A DNA stretch of 64,000 bases from Telluribacter humicola. Its GTDB lineage: Bacteria; Bacteroidota; Bacteroidia; Cytophagales; Spirosomataceae. The notes beneath the pieces are model-generated. The model saw only the letters and a list, made by a program, of their open reading frames with translations, searched no databases and was not told where the DNA came from. A program made the translations under genes and the position numbers. This document shows positions 1 through 9,871 of the stretch, in pieces. Within the stretch, counting starts at the first letter, position 1. Every line of letters starts with the position of its first letter. The DNA lies in NCBI RefSeq assembly GCF_017355935.1, contig NZ_JAFIQT010000005.1, positions 186,001-250,000 on the forward strand, given 5' to 3'.

Positions 1-374
1 CCTACCTGACCGGTAGCACCCGTAACCGGGCCGAGGTAATTGAGCAGTTCCAGCAGGACGAAGAGACGCGGGTGTTCCTGATCAGCTTGAAAGCCGGTGG
101 TACGGGGTTAAATCTGACAGCGGCCGATTACGTGTTCTTGGTGGATCCGTGGTGGAACCCGGCGGTAGAGAACCAGGCCATCGACCGGATCTACCGCATC
201 GGTCAGGAGAAGAATGTCATAGCGGTACGGCTGATATGCCCGGATACGGTAGAGGAGAAAATCATGCAGATGCAGCAGAACAAAGTTCGTCTTACCACCG
301 ATCTGATCAGTAGCGACGACAGCTTCTTCAAGTCACTTTCAAAAGATGATTTGTTAGGCTTAATGAATAGGTAA
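1..374 (+). CDS. SNF2-family DEAD/H-box helicase, C-terminal end (partial)
   Basis: The frame is open from the window edge, so this is the 3' end of a longer gene. The visible 124 residues are the end of the second RecA-like helicase lobe of Swi2/Snf2 proteins. [12 protein letters not shown] is the motif V region, and [21 protein letters not shown] is the very conserved motif VI block with its arginine fingers. After this comes [17 protein letters not shown], the usual closing helix of bacterial SNF2 ATPases. Such proteins use ATP to move along double-stranded DNA; the bacterial substrate is mostly unknown. The GTG at 72 is internal and is not the start. The stop at 372-374 lies in a small palindrome (ataggta-a-tacctat). 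The family call is secure; the specific role is not. Confidence 0.93.
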   Translation, partial: YLTGSTRNRAEVIEQFQQDEETRVFLISLKAGGTGLNLTAADYVFLVDPWWNPAVENQAIDRIYRIGQEKNVIAVRLICPDTVEEKIMQMQQNKVRLTTDLISSDDSFFKSLSKDDLLGLMNR

Positions 375-757
375 TACCTATCTTGCTGAGCAAAAACACA
401 GAAGAGACTATGCAGAAGGTAGATAAACTAGATTTCCTGGAAGTAGATTATCCGGCCATAACCGCAGTTGTTGCGGAGAGACTGATCAACGGGTTATGGT
501 GCAGTCTTTCTAGTAGTACTATATCGTCTAAAAACTATTTTCGTGTTTTAGCTAACAGTTATATAGTCGAGCTTCTAATTAATTAATCCTCCCTACTTTG
601 GCTCCTACTAGTAATCGTTCCGATAGTATACAATACTACACCCGCTACTCTTTCTGAACAATCTGTTAAATTGCAAGAATTTTACTTTAAAAACTCCGGG
701 GATAAATCCCTCCTAATCTAGTTTGAAATGATAGTAATATTTGGCATGCTTTCGTCC
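375..757. other. Intergenic region, no convincing gene
   Basis: This gap separates the SNF2 gene from the alpha-galactosidase gene. An open frame at 383-586 could encode 67 residues, but it starts nine bases after the SNF2 stop, has no recognisable motif and shows no codon bias. The last 150 bases are AT-rich and should hold the promoter of the downstream gene. I could not find a clean TAnnTTTG box with a matching TTG. Confidence 0.5.
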
Positions 758-2959
758 ATGAAAGTCAGGCACACATTCAAAAGCTTACTAATTGTAATGA
801 TCACAACCATCTCAGCTACCGCTGTCGCACAACAGGCTTCGATCATTCCCATCGAAACCAAGCGCTACGGCCTGGCCCTGCAGTTGGGGACAGATAAGCG
901 GGTTGGGATTATTCACTTTGGTACTAAATTAAAGAATGCCTCTGAGTACCTGCATGCGCCAGCCATGTCGCGTCGTGGGGATGACTATTCGGGTATCCTC
1001 AATTCAGTATATACCCCCAGTGGCTCTCGCAACCTGGTAGAGCCCGCCATTCGGGTGACCCATACCGACGGAAACACCTCCCTGGATCTGCAGTACGTAA
1101 GCCATAATGTACAGAAGGTCGACAATAATGTATCCATCACCAGCATCCTGTTACGTGATCCGGCTTATGCTCTGGATGTGACCTTATACTATAAAGTATA
1201 TGCGGATGAGGATGTGATAGAGCAGTGGTCGGTGATCAAGAACAATGAGAAGGGCAACGTAACGCTGCATAAATACGCCTCCGCTAACCTTTACGTATCG
1301 GCTAAAGAGTACTACCTGAACCACTACCACGGAGACTGGGCCAAGGAAATGCAGCCCGAAGAAATCCGTCTTACCTCAGGCATCAAAGTACTGGACTCTA
1401 AGCTGGGTACCCGTGCCAATCTTTACCAGCCTCCTACCTTTATGGTATCGCTTGATAAACCGGCTACCGAAGAAGAAGGCCGGGTACTGTATGGTTCGGT
1501 GGAGTGGTCGGGTAATTTCCGGGTTGATCTGGAGGTAGATCCCCTGAATAACCTCCGCCTAATTGCGGGTATCAATCCTTTTGCTTCTGAATATGTACTT
1601 GGTAAGGGGCAGGAGTTTATTACGGCTCTTTTTGTATATACCTACTCGGACAAGGGGAAGGGAGACGCCAGTCGCAATATGCACCGCTGGGCCCGCAAGT
1701 ACCGCGTCATGCAGGGGAATGGCTCGCGACTAACCCTTCTCAACAACTGGGAAGCCACCTACTTTGACTTTAACGAGAACAAACTGGCGGCGCTCATTAA
1801 GGATACTAAAAAGCTGGGCGTAGATATGTTCCTGCTGGATGATGGCTGGTTTGGGAACAAGTACCCTCGTAATGGTGATAATGCTGGCCTAGGCGACTGG
1901 CAGGAGAACGTACAGAAACTTCCTCACGGAATCGGGTACCTGGTCAAAGAAGCACAGAATAACCAGGTGAAGTTTGGTATATGGGTGGAGCCTGAGATGG
2001 TGAACCCGAAGAGTGAGCTGTACGAGAAGCATCCCGAGTGGGTAATACGTCAGCCCAACCGACCCGAACATCTGTACCGTAATCAGCTGGTATTGGATCT
2101 GAGTAATCCGCAGGTACAGGACTTCGTGTTTGGAGTACTTGATAATATCATGACCAAAAATCCTAACGTAGCTTTCTTTAAGTGGGATTGTAATGCGGTG
2201 ATCTATAATGCCTACTCCCAGTACCTGAAAGACAAGCAATCGCACCTCTATGTAGATTATGTACGTGGATTATACAAGGTACTCGAGCGCTTCCGCGCTA
2301 AGTACCCAGACCTGCCTATGATGCTCTGCTCGGGTGGAGGTGGACGTGTCGACTATGCTGCTCTGAAATATTTTACCGAGTTCTGGTTGAGTGATAATAC
2401 CGATCCTCTGGAGCGTGTATTTATTCAGTGGGAATACTCGTACTTCTTCCCCGCTATCACCCACGATAACCACGTAACGGATTGGGGTAAGCAACCCATC
2501 AAGTACCGTACGGATGTAGCTATGATGGGTAAGTTGGGGTTTGATATTGTAGTAACCGAGCTGAATCAAAAAGACCTGGAGTTTTGTCAGAATGCGGTAA
2601 GTACCTACAAAAATATCAATGATATAGTATGGCACGGTGATCTGTATCGATTAGCCAGTCCTAGAGATAATGATTTCGCCTCGCTCATGTACGTGAATGG
2701 GGGTAAGGATCGGGCGGTTATGTTCAACTACCTGGTTTCTAATCGCTACGGAGCAGGTACACTTTCACCTGTAAAAATGAACGGTCTGGATCTGGAGAAG
2801 AAATACCGGGTAAAAGAAATCAATCTGTATCCGGGTACGAAGTCATCTATTACCGGAGAGGTAAGTTACTCAGGAGATTTTCTAATGAATATTGGATTTA
2901 ATCCGGGTGTGAATGCACGACGTACCAGTGTTATTTTGGAAGTGGTTGAGGTAAAGTAA
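758..2959 (+). CDS. Secreted alpha-galactosidase, glycoside hydrolase family 36
   Basis: This retaining exo-hydrolase of clan GH-D would remove terminal alpha-1,6-galactose from raffinose-type oligosaccharides or galactomannan. It has an N-terminal beta-supersandwich (about 30-290), a TIM barrel with LLDDGWFGNKY and IWVEPEMVNPKSELY, and a C-terminal beta domain. FKWDCN carries the nucleophile Asp at about residue 477. CSGGGGRVDYAAL and FWLSDNTDP carry the substrate loop and the acid/base Asp at about 546. The length of 733 residues is normal for the family. I chose the ATG at 758 because it begins a standard signal peptide (MKVRHTFKSLLIVMITTI..AQQ); an ATG at 728 adds ten residues without improving it. 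The signal peptide implies periplasmic or outer-membrane action. The gene stands alone before a strong terminator. Confidence 0.93.
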   Translation: MKVRHTFKSLLIVMITTISATAVAQQASIIPIETKRYGLALQLGTDKRVGIIHFGTKLKNASEYLHAPAMSRRGDDYSGILNSVYTPSGSRNLVEPAIRVTHTDGNTSLDLQYVSHNVQKVDNNVSITSILLRDPAYALDVTLYYKVYADEDVIEQWSVIKNNEKGNVTLHKYASANLYVSAKEYYLNHYHGDWAKEMQPEEIRLTSGIKVLDSKLGTRANLYQPPTFMVSLDKPATEEEGRVLYGSVEWSGNFRVDLEVDPLNNLRLIAGINPFASEYVLGKGQEFITALFVYTYSDKGKGDASRNMHRWARKYRVMQGNGSRLTLLNNWEATYFDFNENKLAALIKDTKKLGVDMFLLDDGWFGNKYPRNGDNAGLGDWQENVQKLPHGIGYLVKEAQNNQVKFGIWVEPEMVNPKSELYEKHPEWVIRQPNRPEHLYRNQLVLDLSNPQVQDFVFGVLDNIMTKNPNVAFFKWDCNAVIYNAYSQYLKDKQSHLYVDYVRGLYKVLERFRAKYPDLPMMLCSGGGGRVDYAALKYFTEFWLSDNTDPLERVFIQWEYSYFFPAITHDNHVTDWGKQPIKYRTDVAMMGKLGFDIVVTELNQKDLEFCQNAVSTYKNINDIVWHGDLYRLASPRDNDFASLMYVNGGKDRAVMFNYLVSNRYGAGTLSPVKMNGLDLEKKYRVKEINLYPGTKSSITGEVSYSGDFLMNIGFNPGVNARRTSVILEVVEVK

Positions 2960-2981
2960 ATTAAAAGATTTTGTAATAAAT

Positions 2982-3015
2982 AAAAATAGCTACTCCACCC
3001 GGAGTAGCTATTTTT
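2982..3015. terminator. Bidirectional intrinsic terminator
   Basis: A perfect 15-bp inverted repeat (2982-2996 and 3001-3015) with a 4-base loop. It has A-tracts on the left and T-tracts on the right, so it can end transcription of both the alpha-galactosidase gene and the convergent HPP gene. Confidence 0.9.
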
Positions 3016-3035
3016 AGTAGTAAGCATTTTCACCA

Positions 3036-3620
3036 TTAGTATCTATACTTGGTTGCCCATCTTTTATACCAGTTTTTGTTTTTTGGGTAACTTCGATGTG
3101 AGGTAGCGTTATTGAAAATAAGAGCTACCAAAAATAGTATAATCACTCCCGTAAGTACTGGGCTTACTATATATATATAGCCTAAGCTTATGATCTTTTC
3201 TGACCCAATAGTTGCTATCAGGGCTGTGGCTCCTCCCGGTGGATGTAAGGTTTTGGTAGCCTGCATGACTACTATCGATAAGGAGACTGCCAAAGCGGAA
3301 GAAAGCCAGGCTTCATGGGGAAATAACTTGAAGATGGTCACTCCGACTATAGCACTAAGTACATGACCACCAATCAGATTGCGGGGCTGAGCCAAAGGGC
3401 TATTGATACTCCCATATATTAGTACCGAAGATGCTCCAAATGAGCCAATTAGGAAAAGATTATCATTAGAGGTAAAGAATAAGCTGCTGAGGTAGCCAAT
3501 TAAACCAATACCTGTAAATGATCCGATAAAAGTCCAGAAATGTTCTTTGGTATCAATCAGCGTTTCTTTATAAAATACATATCGAGCTACTCTTACTTGC
3601 CTCTTTATTTTATTCCTCAT
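3036..3620 (-). CDS. HPP-family integral membrane protein
   Basis: A 194-residue protein with about four to five hydrophobic segments between residues 30 and 175. It carries the family signature LHPPGGATALIA (around residues 125-136), which names the HPP family. The segment SFGASSVLIYGSINSPLAQPRNLIGGHV, seen around residues 78-105, is the other conserved block. Characterised plant and cyanobacterial homologues act in chloroplast or membrane nitrite transport, but most bacterial members have no proven substrate. It sits alone on the minus strand, convergent with the alpha-galactosidase gene. The family is clear and the function is open. Confidence 0.88.
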   Translation of the reverse strand: MRNKIKRQVRVARYVFYKETLIDTKEHFWTFIGSFTGIGLIGYLSSLFFTSNDNLFLIGSFGASSVLIYGSINSPLAQPRNLIGGHVLSAIVGVTIFKLFPHEAWLSSALAVSLSIVVMQATKTLHPPGGATALIATIGSEKIISLGYIYIVSPVLTGVIILFLVALIFNNATSHRSYPKNKNWYKRWATKYRY

Positions 3621-4398
3621 TCCTTATGCAATTATACTTAAACTAAGATCTATTTATGTCATTTCCGGTTCAGCTACTTAGTTAAACTGAGTAACTGACT
3701 AATCAATTAAGTCACTTTTTTGCCGAGTAAGCTAACTTCAACTTGTACCACGACTATTATTATTCAAGTGCGAAAAACGGAAATTCTGTGAAGTAATGGT
3801 AATAGCATTATGTAATGGTAGATAACCTTAGGTTATGAAAGTAGTAACAATGGTATACTTAGAAGATTTGGTATGATTTATTAGATAGTTATTACTATAC
3901 GTTCACTTCCAGAGAAAATTTTGAATAGAATTTTATATTGACTTAAACCAGTAAAGTGTATTAATAAATCATAAAACTGATTCTTAGTTACAGGATTGGC
4001 TTGATAATTGATTAAATAATGCGGAAGGAAGCAGGATAGTACAAATGGTTAGTGTGGTTGGTCATCCTCTACCTCACTACCAGACCCTCCTAAAAGTATT
4101 GCTTTATGATTACCGACAAGGAGTACTGGTGAGTATTTGATAATGAATCCATAATTACTCACTAATAACAACCCTCCAACAATGATGAAAAACAGCACCC
4201 CCGACAACACAGAACAACCTCCGGAATCTCTTTCTGATTAACTAATTTCTGGTAGTTACAAAGTATATTCAATCTAACTATACTTACCAGATTCCTTTAT
4301 TCTTTAAGAACTATACATCACTCTTTGGAACACGGCAAGGCTAATCAAATAGCAGGTCTGCGTGTGTCCAAAAGTCAAACACTATCTCTATCTTTACT
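3621..4398. other. 780-bp AT-rich intergenic region
   Basis: No convincing gene was found. An imperfect dyad TGACTAAT-ca-ATTAaGTCA at 3696-3714, about 80 bases upstream of the HPP start, could be an operator or simple AT-rich chance. A 19-codon open frame at 4182-4241 (MMKNSTPDNTEQPPESLSD) has an ordinary start, but nothing supports its translation. The rest should include promoters for the divergent genes on each side. Confidence 0.4.
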
Positions 4399-4923
4399 AT
4401 GATTCATTTTTCAACTACTAGTGAAAGTTTTCTGGTTATTTGTGTCCATTCTGAAGAAATAAGTTTAGCATACGTAAAGAAAGGTACGATCTACGAAAAG
4501 GTACAATTCAAATATTCACAAGTCTTCCAGTCAAACAAATCAGATTATCCCCCTATCAATAAAATTTGGCCCGCTATAAAAGCTTATTTCGATAAAGTAG
4601 ATGATGTACTGGCATTTAATTTGGGAGTACATCGTTCGCACTTGCGTGAGATGCTTGAATTACATGGAATAAGCTTACCCGATAAAAAATATGTCTGTGT
4701 ATATTACTGGGCACAATCTGTTCTGGGAAATACCTCACTGAATACCTTCCATAATCTTATCAATTCACCCATTATTACAGATACGCGGGGAGATCTTAAA
4801 TTCAATAAAGATTTTGTGAATCAGGCGGTTATGGTTGCTAAGCTTGCGTTGTACCTTCAGACAAAGGATATACGTCCCGGTGCAAGGTTAGTCAGAACTT
4901 TTAATGCAATGATAGGAGTATAG
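4399..4923 (+). CDS. DnaQ-like (DEDD exonuclease fold) protein lacking catalytic acids
   Basis: A 174-residue soluble protein that I read as a distant relative of the 3'-5' exonuclease (DnaQ/epsilon) family. EISLAYVKKGTIYEKVQF resembles the second strand of that fold. VLAFNLGVHRSHLREMLELHGI follows the Exo II pattern (aHNaxFDxxxL), and the next stretch (KKYVCVYYWAQ) matches the usual iCt...A region. NKDFVNQAVMVAKLALYL follows the Exo III helix. The catalytic positions differ: no DxE is seen near the N-terminus, the Exo II Asp position holds His (GVH) and the Exo III Asp position holds Asn (VNQA). If the alignment holds, the protein would be catalytically dead and perhaps a binding protein. 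The alignment is by eye. The gene is probably transcribed alone or with the next small gene. Confidence 0.55.
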   Translation: MIHFSTTSESFLVICVHSEEISLAYVKKGTIYEKVQFKYSQVFQSNKSDYPPINKIWPAIKAYFDKVDDVLAFNLGVHRSHLREMLELHGISLPDKKYVCVYYWAQSVLGNTSLNTFHNLINSPIITDTRGDLKFNKDFVNQAVMVAKLALYLQTKDIRPGARLVRTFNAMIGV

Positions 4924-4982
4924 TACGAGAATAATGTACTCATTCCGAGTTAGATAATATTAAATTTGTCAAACCTTAATAC

Positions 4983-5192
4983 ATGAAAGTAATACCTCCT
5001 GCCGACAAGGAACTGCGTATATGGAAGATAGTAGGTTTGCTATTCTTTGGATTTGTATTACTCGCTGCTTTGATAGAATGTAAAATGAAAGATACTACTC
5101 CCTGTAATCGGTTGGCTGCAAGATCACCCGGAGTTAGTGTGGCATCTTGTGAAATAATAGGAGCAAGTAAAAAAGCTTCGTATTACAAATGA
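4983..5192 (+). CDS. Small single-span membrane protein, unknown
   Basis: This 69-residue frame has a charged start (MKVIPPADKELRIWK), one hydrophobic helix (about residues 16-32) and a short polar tail with three cysteines. No lipobox is present. A -7-like TAAATTTG lies at 4961-4968, 15 bases before the ATG, which would leave a very short leader. A strong terminator follows the stop. The position between a gene and a terminator supports it as real; the function is unknown. Confidence 0.5.
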   Translation: MKVIPPADKELRIWKIVGLLFFGFVLLAALIECKMKDTTPCNRLAARSPGVSVASCEIIGASKKASYYK

Positions 5193-5230
5193 TTATTAGC
5201 AGATTAAGGTGGCGATATTAGCAGCCACTA

Positions 5231-5282
5231 ATTTAAAAGAAAGGCCTTACGAGCATCAGCTCGTAAGGCCTTTCTTTTAAAT
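5231..5282. terminator. Bidirectional intrinsic terminator with a 24-bp perfect stem
   Basis: Arms 5231-5254 and 5259-5282 are perfectly complementary around a 4-base loop (atca), with A/T tracts on both outer sides. It lies between convergent genes ending at 5192 (plus) and 5323 (minus) and can serve both. Confidence 0.9.
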
Positions 5283-5322
5283 TGAATTACATTGTATTTA
5301 TAAATAGGATGCAACGTAGTAT

Positions 5323-5937
5323 TTAGGGCTTCAATAAACCATCTGCCAGTTGCTGCCACTGGTACTTTGAAAAACTAGTAACAGCTCCCAGCCCAACAAG
5401 AAAATCACGGGCTTTCTCCACTATATTTTTTTTACCTTCGGTGTTAGGCTTAGTATTCCGGTCGTATATACCAACCGTAATTCGATTACCCTCTCTTGTT
5501 GCTGTAAAATTACTGGTTGACTCTTCGGAGTAAAAGTGAGCCACCTGTTCATCAGTACTTTGAGGATTAGGGCTAGGCCTTACCCGAATACCTACACTTT
5601 CCATCTCCGGGTTAGATACCGCATTTACTTCTTCTACTTTGACCCAGTCATAGCCTTCACCGGATATAGAGCCCGGACCCGGGATATCAATTTTGAAATA
5701 GTCTCCCTCTGTAACATGTCTTGCAACCTCATTACCGCTCTTATCCACTACTTTAAATTCAGCGGTTCCCACCCCCGCGTATGTATTCCACGAATTGACA
5801 TTCAGTAGCCTTGCCTTTACTACTTGATAAAAGGCTTTAGCCTCTTCGTTACTGCTACAGTCTATATAACTTACAGTGTCTATGATCTTCCCTGTATTAT
5901 GTTCAGGAATAATACCCGATTGATTCTTCTCTTCCAT
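5323..5937 (-). CDS. Conserved-looking protein of unknown function
   Basis: A 204-residue hydrophilic protein with no signal peptide or membrane segment. It has an acidic N-terminus, a central block rich in Gly and Pro (VTEGDYFKIDIPGPGSISG, about residues 75-93, then EGYDWVKVEEV), and a C-terminal segment KARDFLVGLGAVTSFSKYQWQQLADGLL. The latter looks like an amphipathic helix region. I do not recognise a catalytic motif. The composition resembles proteins that bind other proteins or lipids in the cytoplasm, but that is a guess. It ends at a shared bidirectional terminator. A stretch of about 600 bases without genes lies upstream, so it is probably a single-gene transcript. Confidence 0.7.
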   Translation of the reverse strand: MEEKNQSGIIPEHNTGKIIDTVSYIDCSSNEEAKAFYQVVKARLLNVNSWNTYAGVGTAEFKVVDKSGNEVARHVTEGDYFKIDIPGPGSISGEGYDWVKVEEVNAVSNPEMESVGIRVRPSPNPQSTDEQVAHFYSEESTSNFTATREGNRITVGIYDRNTKPNTEGKKNIVEKARDFLVGLGAVTSFSKYQWQQLADGLLKP

Positions 5938-6561
5938 AAAAAACTAATGGTTTTGGATATAGTAGTATAGATTTAACGGTACCACCTGTGCTTGATTCCC
6001 CAATGGATTGACCAGGGAATCAAGTTCTATAATGCGGATGTTGTCTCATCTATTTTCATGAACATAACTGTTTTCATTTGTAGATGTTCTATGAAATCAG
6101 CGCCATGTTGTATTATACGTTCAGGTTCTAACTCGTTGGCTATGTATTGGCAATTGATATAGCACCTATGCATATACACTGGTACTACAAATTATTGTGC
6201 CACTTACGTTTTTACTGCCATAGCGCATACACTATATACCTTCTCTATATAACCTGTTTCAGCGCATAACGAATATTTAGCAGGTTTTGCTATTTACTCA
6301 GATGCATACGATGGTTTCTATACCAATGAGTTAGTATAAGTGTAGTCGCTGGAAAGTTTAAATAAAGATTAGTCGTATCCTGCATCTCATGTAAAGCTGA
6401 CAGAAACCTATTTTGCCTCTTTTACATGTATCGTTCTTGACTAGTATTCCATTGCACCTTGAGGCATAGCTTGGGTGTGGTGTCTTTGTAAAGAGTTTTT
6501 CTATATAGGTGAAGCTAAGATCACTATGAGTCAATTGTAGAAACAAATTAAAAATTTTTAC
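5938..6561. other. Intergenic region, no convincing gene
   Basis: About 620 bases of AT-rich sequence. A minus-strand frame at 6358-6582 (74 residues) has no motif and overlaps the palindrome upstream of the Nudix regulator, so I do not call it. Nothing else was recognised. Confidence 0.45.
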
Positions 6562-6584
6562 AATTGTGTAGTAGTTACACAATT
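6562..6584. promoter_or_regulatory. Palindromic operator candidate before the Nudix regulator
   Basis: A perfect 9-bp inverted repeat, AATTGTGTA (6562-6570) and TACACAATT (6576-6584), with a 5-base spacer. It ends 41 bases before the preferred ATG of the regulator. Nudix-fold regulators of the NrtR/AraR type bind palindromes of about this size, and this position would allow autoregulation. I saw no second copy in the window. Confidence 0.6.
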
Positions 6585-6625
6585 TATTGGCCTTTTATGA
6601 AAGTATACTAATCTTGATATCATTA

Positions 6626-7330
6626 ATGCCCTATACACATACCCATAGAATCCTTATAGCACTTGATTGTATCATCTTTGGTTTCGACGGGGAAGGGCTT
6701 AATCTCCTGTTGGTTAAGCGAAACTTTGAACCCGAATTTGGTAAGTGGTCGTTGATGGGCGGCTTTCTCAACGAAGGAGAAAGCCTGGAAGAGGCCGCTC
6801 ATCGCATTGTGTTTGACTTGACTGGCCTCGACAATCATTATCTGGAACAATTTCAAACGTTTGGGGCCACTACCCGCGACCCGGTTGAGCGAACCGTTTC
6901 GGTTGCTTACTATGCCCTGGTCAATATAGAAGACCAGGATATGAATGCCATCAGATCACACAACGCCTCCTGGATCAGTCTACATAAAAAACCATATCTC
7001 ATATTTGACCATGATATAATGGTGGAGGAGGCCCTGAAAAGGCTTCGGACCAAGGCGGCCCTGAATCCGATTGGCTTTGAACTACTGCCGGGAAAGTTTA
7101 CCATTCCGCAGCTTCAGAAACTGTATGAGGCTATATATGATACTAAACTCGACCGCCGAAATTTTAGCCGAAAGATCCTGTCGACAAAGTTGTTAATGGG
7201 GACCGGTGAGAAAGACATGACTTCTCAGACCAAAAAAGGACAGCTTTATAGTCTTAATACCCACGAATATGTCAGGCAGCAAAAAGGAAATTTTGGCTTT
7301 CTGCCTGAACTGATTTTGGTGGATGCCTGA
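6626..7330 (+). CDS. Nudix-fold transcriptional regulator (NrtR/AraR type)
   Basis: A 234-residue, two-domain regulator. The N-terminal Nudix domain (about 5-140) includes LLLVKRNFEPEFGKWSLMGG and a decayed Nudix box. The box keeps G-x5-E and R, but the REUxEExGU core reads RIVFDLTGL, so the catalytic acidic cluster is lost. The C-terminal part (about 145-234) is the winged helix of the family (LLPGKFTIPQLQKLYEAIYD..LDRRNFSRKIL). In the family a sugar or nucleotide ligand bound by the dead Nudix domain releases the DNA; the Bacteroides AraR senses arabinose. A pentose ligand fits the xylanase and GH43 genes that follow. I chose the ATG at 6626 over a TTG at 6587 because the domain begins directly after it. 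It is first in a same-strand cluster, 60 bases before GH95. Confidence 0.85.
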   Translation: MPYTHTHRILIALDCIIFGFDGEGLNLLLVKRNFEPEFGKWSLMGGFLNEGESLEEAAHRIVFDLTGLDNHYLEQFQTFGATTRDPVERTVSVAYYALVNIEDQDMNAIRSHNASWISLHKKPYLIFDHDIMVEEALKRLRTKAALNPIGFELLPGKFTIPQLQKLYEAIYDTKLDRRNFSRKILSTKLLMGTGEKDMTSQTKKGQLYSLNTHEYVRQQKGNFGFLPELILVDA

Positions 7331-7390
7331 TAACTAGGTAATTTCTATTACATGTACCTAAAATTGTGTTGGAAATACACGTTTACATTT

Positions 7391-9871
7391 ATGCGATTTT
7401 TAATCTGTTTATTACTTACAAGTACATCATTCACCTGCTTTTCGCAGGATAAGCCGGTACTGAAACTCTGGTACAACCAACCCGCCGGAACGGTCTGGGA
7501 AAATGCCTTACCAGTCGGTAACGGTAGGCAGGGAGCTATGGTCTACGGTAACGTAGCGCGGGAAACCATCCAGTTGAACGAGCACACCGTTTGGAGTGGT
7601 AGTCCGAACCGGAACGATAATCCTGACGCCCTGGCCGCCTTGCCCGAAATACGGAACCTGATCTTCGACGGAAAGCAGAAGGAAGCTGAGCACCTGGCCA
7701 ATAAGGCCATCATCACTAAAAAGGCGCATGGACAGATGTTTCAGCCCATAGGTAACCTGCACCTGACCTTTGACGGGCACGAAAACTACACCAACTACTA
7801 CCGGGACCTGGATATCGAAAGAGCTGTTGCCAAAACATCGTATACTGTAGATGGAGTAACCTTTACCCGCGAAGTATTTGCGTCATTTCCTGACCGGGTA
7901 CTAGTTGTGCACCTTACGGCCAGTAAACCGGGAAGCCTTGGCTTCACGGCTTCGTATGCGACGCAACAGAAAGCTGATCGGAAAACAACACCGGCTAAAG
8001 AACTAACCATCGCCGGTACTACCTCAGACCACGAAGGTGTAAAAGGGATGATACGGTTCAAAGGCATTGCCCGCATCAAGACGCAGGGCGGTAGTCTTTC
8101 GGCTACTGACTCCACGCTCACCGTACAAGGGGCCAATGCCGCAACAATTTACTTGTCCATCGCTACCAACTTCAACAACTACAACGACATCAGTGGCAAT
8201 GAAAATGCCCGGGCAGCTGCGTACCTGAACAAAGCCTACCCAAAATCGTATGCCGCGATACAGAAGGAGCATATAGCCGCTTACCAGCGTTACTTCAACC
8301 GGGTGCGGTTAGACCTTGGCACAAGCCCTGCCGAAGCAGCCACTCTCCCCACCGATGAGCGGCTGAAAAACTTCCGGACGGTCAATGATCCGCAGTTTGC
8401 AGCACTCTATTATCAATACGGACGCTACCTGCTGATTTCGTCTTCGCAGCCAGGCCGCACTGGTGAGGAACCAGGTCAACCTGCCAACCTTCAGGGCATC
8501 TGGAACCATCGGATGCGACCACCCTGGGACAGCAAGTACACCATCAATATTAACGCCCAGATGAATTACTGGCCCGCCGAAAAAACGGGTCTGGCAGAGC
8601 TGCACGAGCCCTTCCTGCGGATGGTCAGTGAGCTGTCAGAAACGGGGCAGGAGACCGCTCGCGTCATGTATGGGGCACGTGGCTGGATGGCCCACCACAA
8701 CACCGACATCTGGCGGACAACCGGCGCAATCGACGGAGCAACCTGGGGCATGTGGGTGGCCGGTGGGGGCTGGACGGCCCAGCACCTGTGGGAGCATTAC
8801 CTCTACAACGGCGACAAAGCTTTCCTGGCGTCGGTTTATCCCATATTAAAGGGAGCCGCCCTGTTCTATGTAGATTACCTGGTCGAACATCCCAGGTATA
8901 AATGGCTGGTTGTTAATCCCGGTACTTCACCCGAAAATGCACCTCAGGCCCACGGTGGTTCATCGCTGGATGCGGGTACGACCATGGACAATCAGATTGC
9001 ATTCGATGTATTCAGTACAGCCATCCGAGCTGCCGAAATCCTGAAAAAAGATGCTGCCCTGGTAGACACGCTAAAGCAGATGCGCGGCAAGCTACCGCCT
9101 ATGCACATTGGACAGCACGGTCAGTTGCAGGAATGGCTGGAAGATATCGATGACCCCAATGACAAACACCGGCACATTTCGCACCTGTACGGTCTGTTTC
9201 CGTCCAATCAGATTTCGGCTTACCGCACTCCCGAGCTGTACCGTGCCGCCAAAACTACCCTGATTCACCGGGGCGATGTGTCAACCGGCTGGAGTATGGG
9301 CTGGAAAGTCAACTGGTGGGCGCGTCTGCAGGATGGCAACCATGCCTATTCCCTAATACAGAATCAGCTTACGCCCCTGGGCGTCAATAAAGAGGGCGGC
9401 GGAACCTATAACAATCTGTTCGACGCCCACCCGCCTTTTCAGATTGACGGCAACTTTGGCTGCACGTCGGGTATTACCGAAATGCTGCTGCAAAGCGCCG
9501 ATGGTGCCGTTCATATCCTGCCAGCCCTGCCCGACGTTTGGCCTACCGGCAGCGTAGCGGGACTAAGGGCGCTGGGTGGTTTCGAGGTAGTTGACATGCA
9601 GTGGAAGGACAGTAAACTGACAAAGCTAACGCTCAAATCCAATCTGGGAGGTAACCTGCGCCTGCGGGTACCCAATGCACTGAAAACTAACGATGGTGGA
9701 GCACTGGCGAATGCGTCGGTACAAAATCCTAACCCTTTTTATCAAACCGAGGCTACACCGGCTCCCGTTGTATCTCCCCAGGCCGGTAAGCTGGCACTAA
9801 CCCTGAAAGAAACCTTTCTGTACGATATGCCTACACAGGCCGGAAAGGTATATACACTGGTAGCTAAGTAG
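7391..9871 (+). CDS. GH95 alpha-L-fucosidase or alpha-L-galactosidase, secreted
   Basis: An inverting exo-hydrolase of family GH95, 826 residues from the ATG at 7391, which begins the signal peptide ([19 protein letters not shown]). The ATG at 7352 adds 13 residues that do not fit a signal peptide. The N-terminal beta domain holds the family motif [20 protein letters not shown]. The (alpha/alpha)6 barrel holds NINAQMNYW, with the paired Asn (386 and 388) that activate water, plus HHNTDIW and [20 protein letters not shown] contains Asp 686, equivalent to the Asp of this catalytic relay. Family members remove alpha-1,2-fucose, but in complex glucuronoarabinoxylan loci GH95 enzymes remove alpha-L-galactose. 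The xylan-type neighbours favour the second option. A repeat hairpin separates it from the GH43 gene. Confidence 0.9.
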   Translation: MRFLICLLLTSTSFTCFSQDKPVLKLWYNQPAGTVWENALPVGNGRQGAMVYGNVARETIQLNEHTVWSGSPNRNDNPDALAALPEIRNLIFDGKQKEAEHLANKAIITKKAHGQMFQPIGNLHLTFDGHENYTNYYRDLDIERAVAKTSYTVDGVTFTREVFASFPDRVLVVHLTASKPGSLGFTASYATQQKADRKTTPAKELTIAGTTSDHEGVKGMIRFKGIARIKTQGGSLSATDSTLTVQGANAATIYLSIATNFNNYNDISGNENARAAAYLNKAYPKSYAAIQKEHIAAYQRYFNRVRLDLGTSPAEAATLPTDERLKNFRTVNDPQFAALYYQYGRYLLISSSQPGRTGEEPGQPANLQGIWNHRMRPPWDSKYTININAQMNYWPAEKTGLAELHEPFLRMVSELSETGQETARVMYGARGWMAHHNTDIWRTTGAIDGATWGMWVAGGGWTAQHLWEHYLYNGDKAFLASVYPILKGAALFYVDYLVEHPRYKWLVVNPGTSPENAPQAHGGSSLDAGTTMDNQIAFDVFSTAIRAAEILKKDAALVDTLKQMRGKLPPMHIGQHGQLQEWLEDIDDPNDKHRHISHLYGLFPSNQISAYRTPELYRAAKTTLIHRGDVSTGWSMGWKVNWWARLQDGNHAYSLIQNQLTPLGVNKEGGGTYNNLFDAHPPFQIDGNFGCTSGITEMLLQSADGAVHILPALPDVWPTGSVAGLRALGGFEVVDMQWKDSKLTKLTLKSNLGGNLRLRVPNALKTNDGGALANASVQNPNPFYQTEATPAPVVSPQAGKLALTLKETFLYDMPTQAGKVYTLVAK

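Noticed and set aside
383-586. 67-residue frame after the SNF2 gene
   Set aside because: No motif, low codon preference, nine bases from the previous stop and a region better explained as promoter and spacer.
6358-6582. Minus-strand 74-residue frame
   Set aside because: Overlaps the palindrome upstream of the Nudix regulator and has no recognisable domain.
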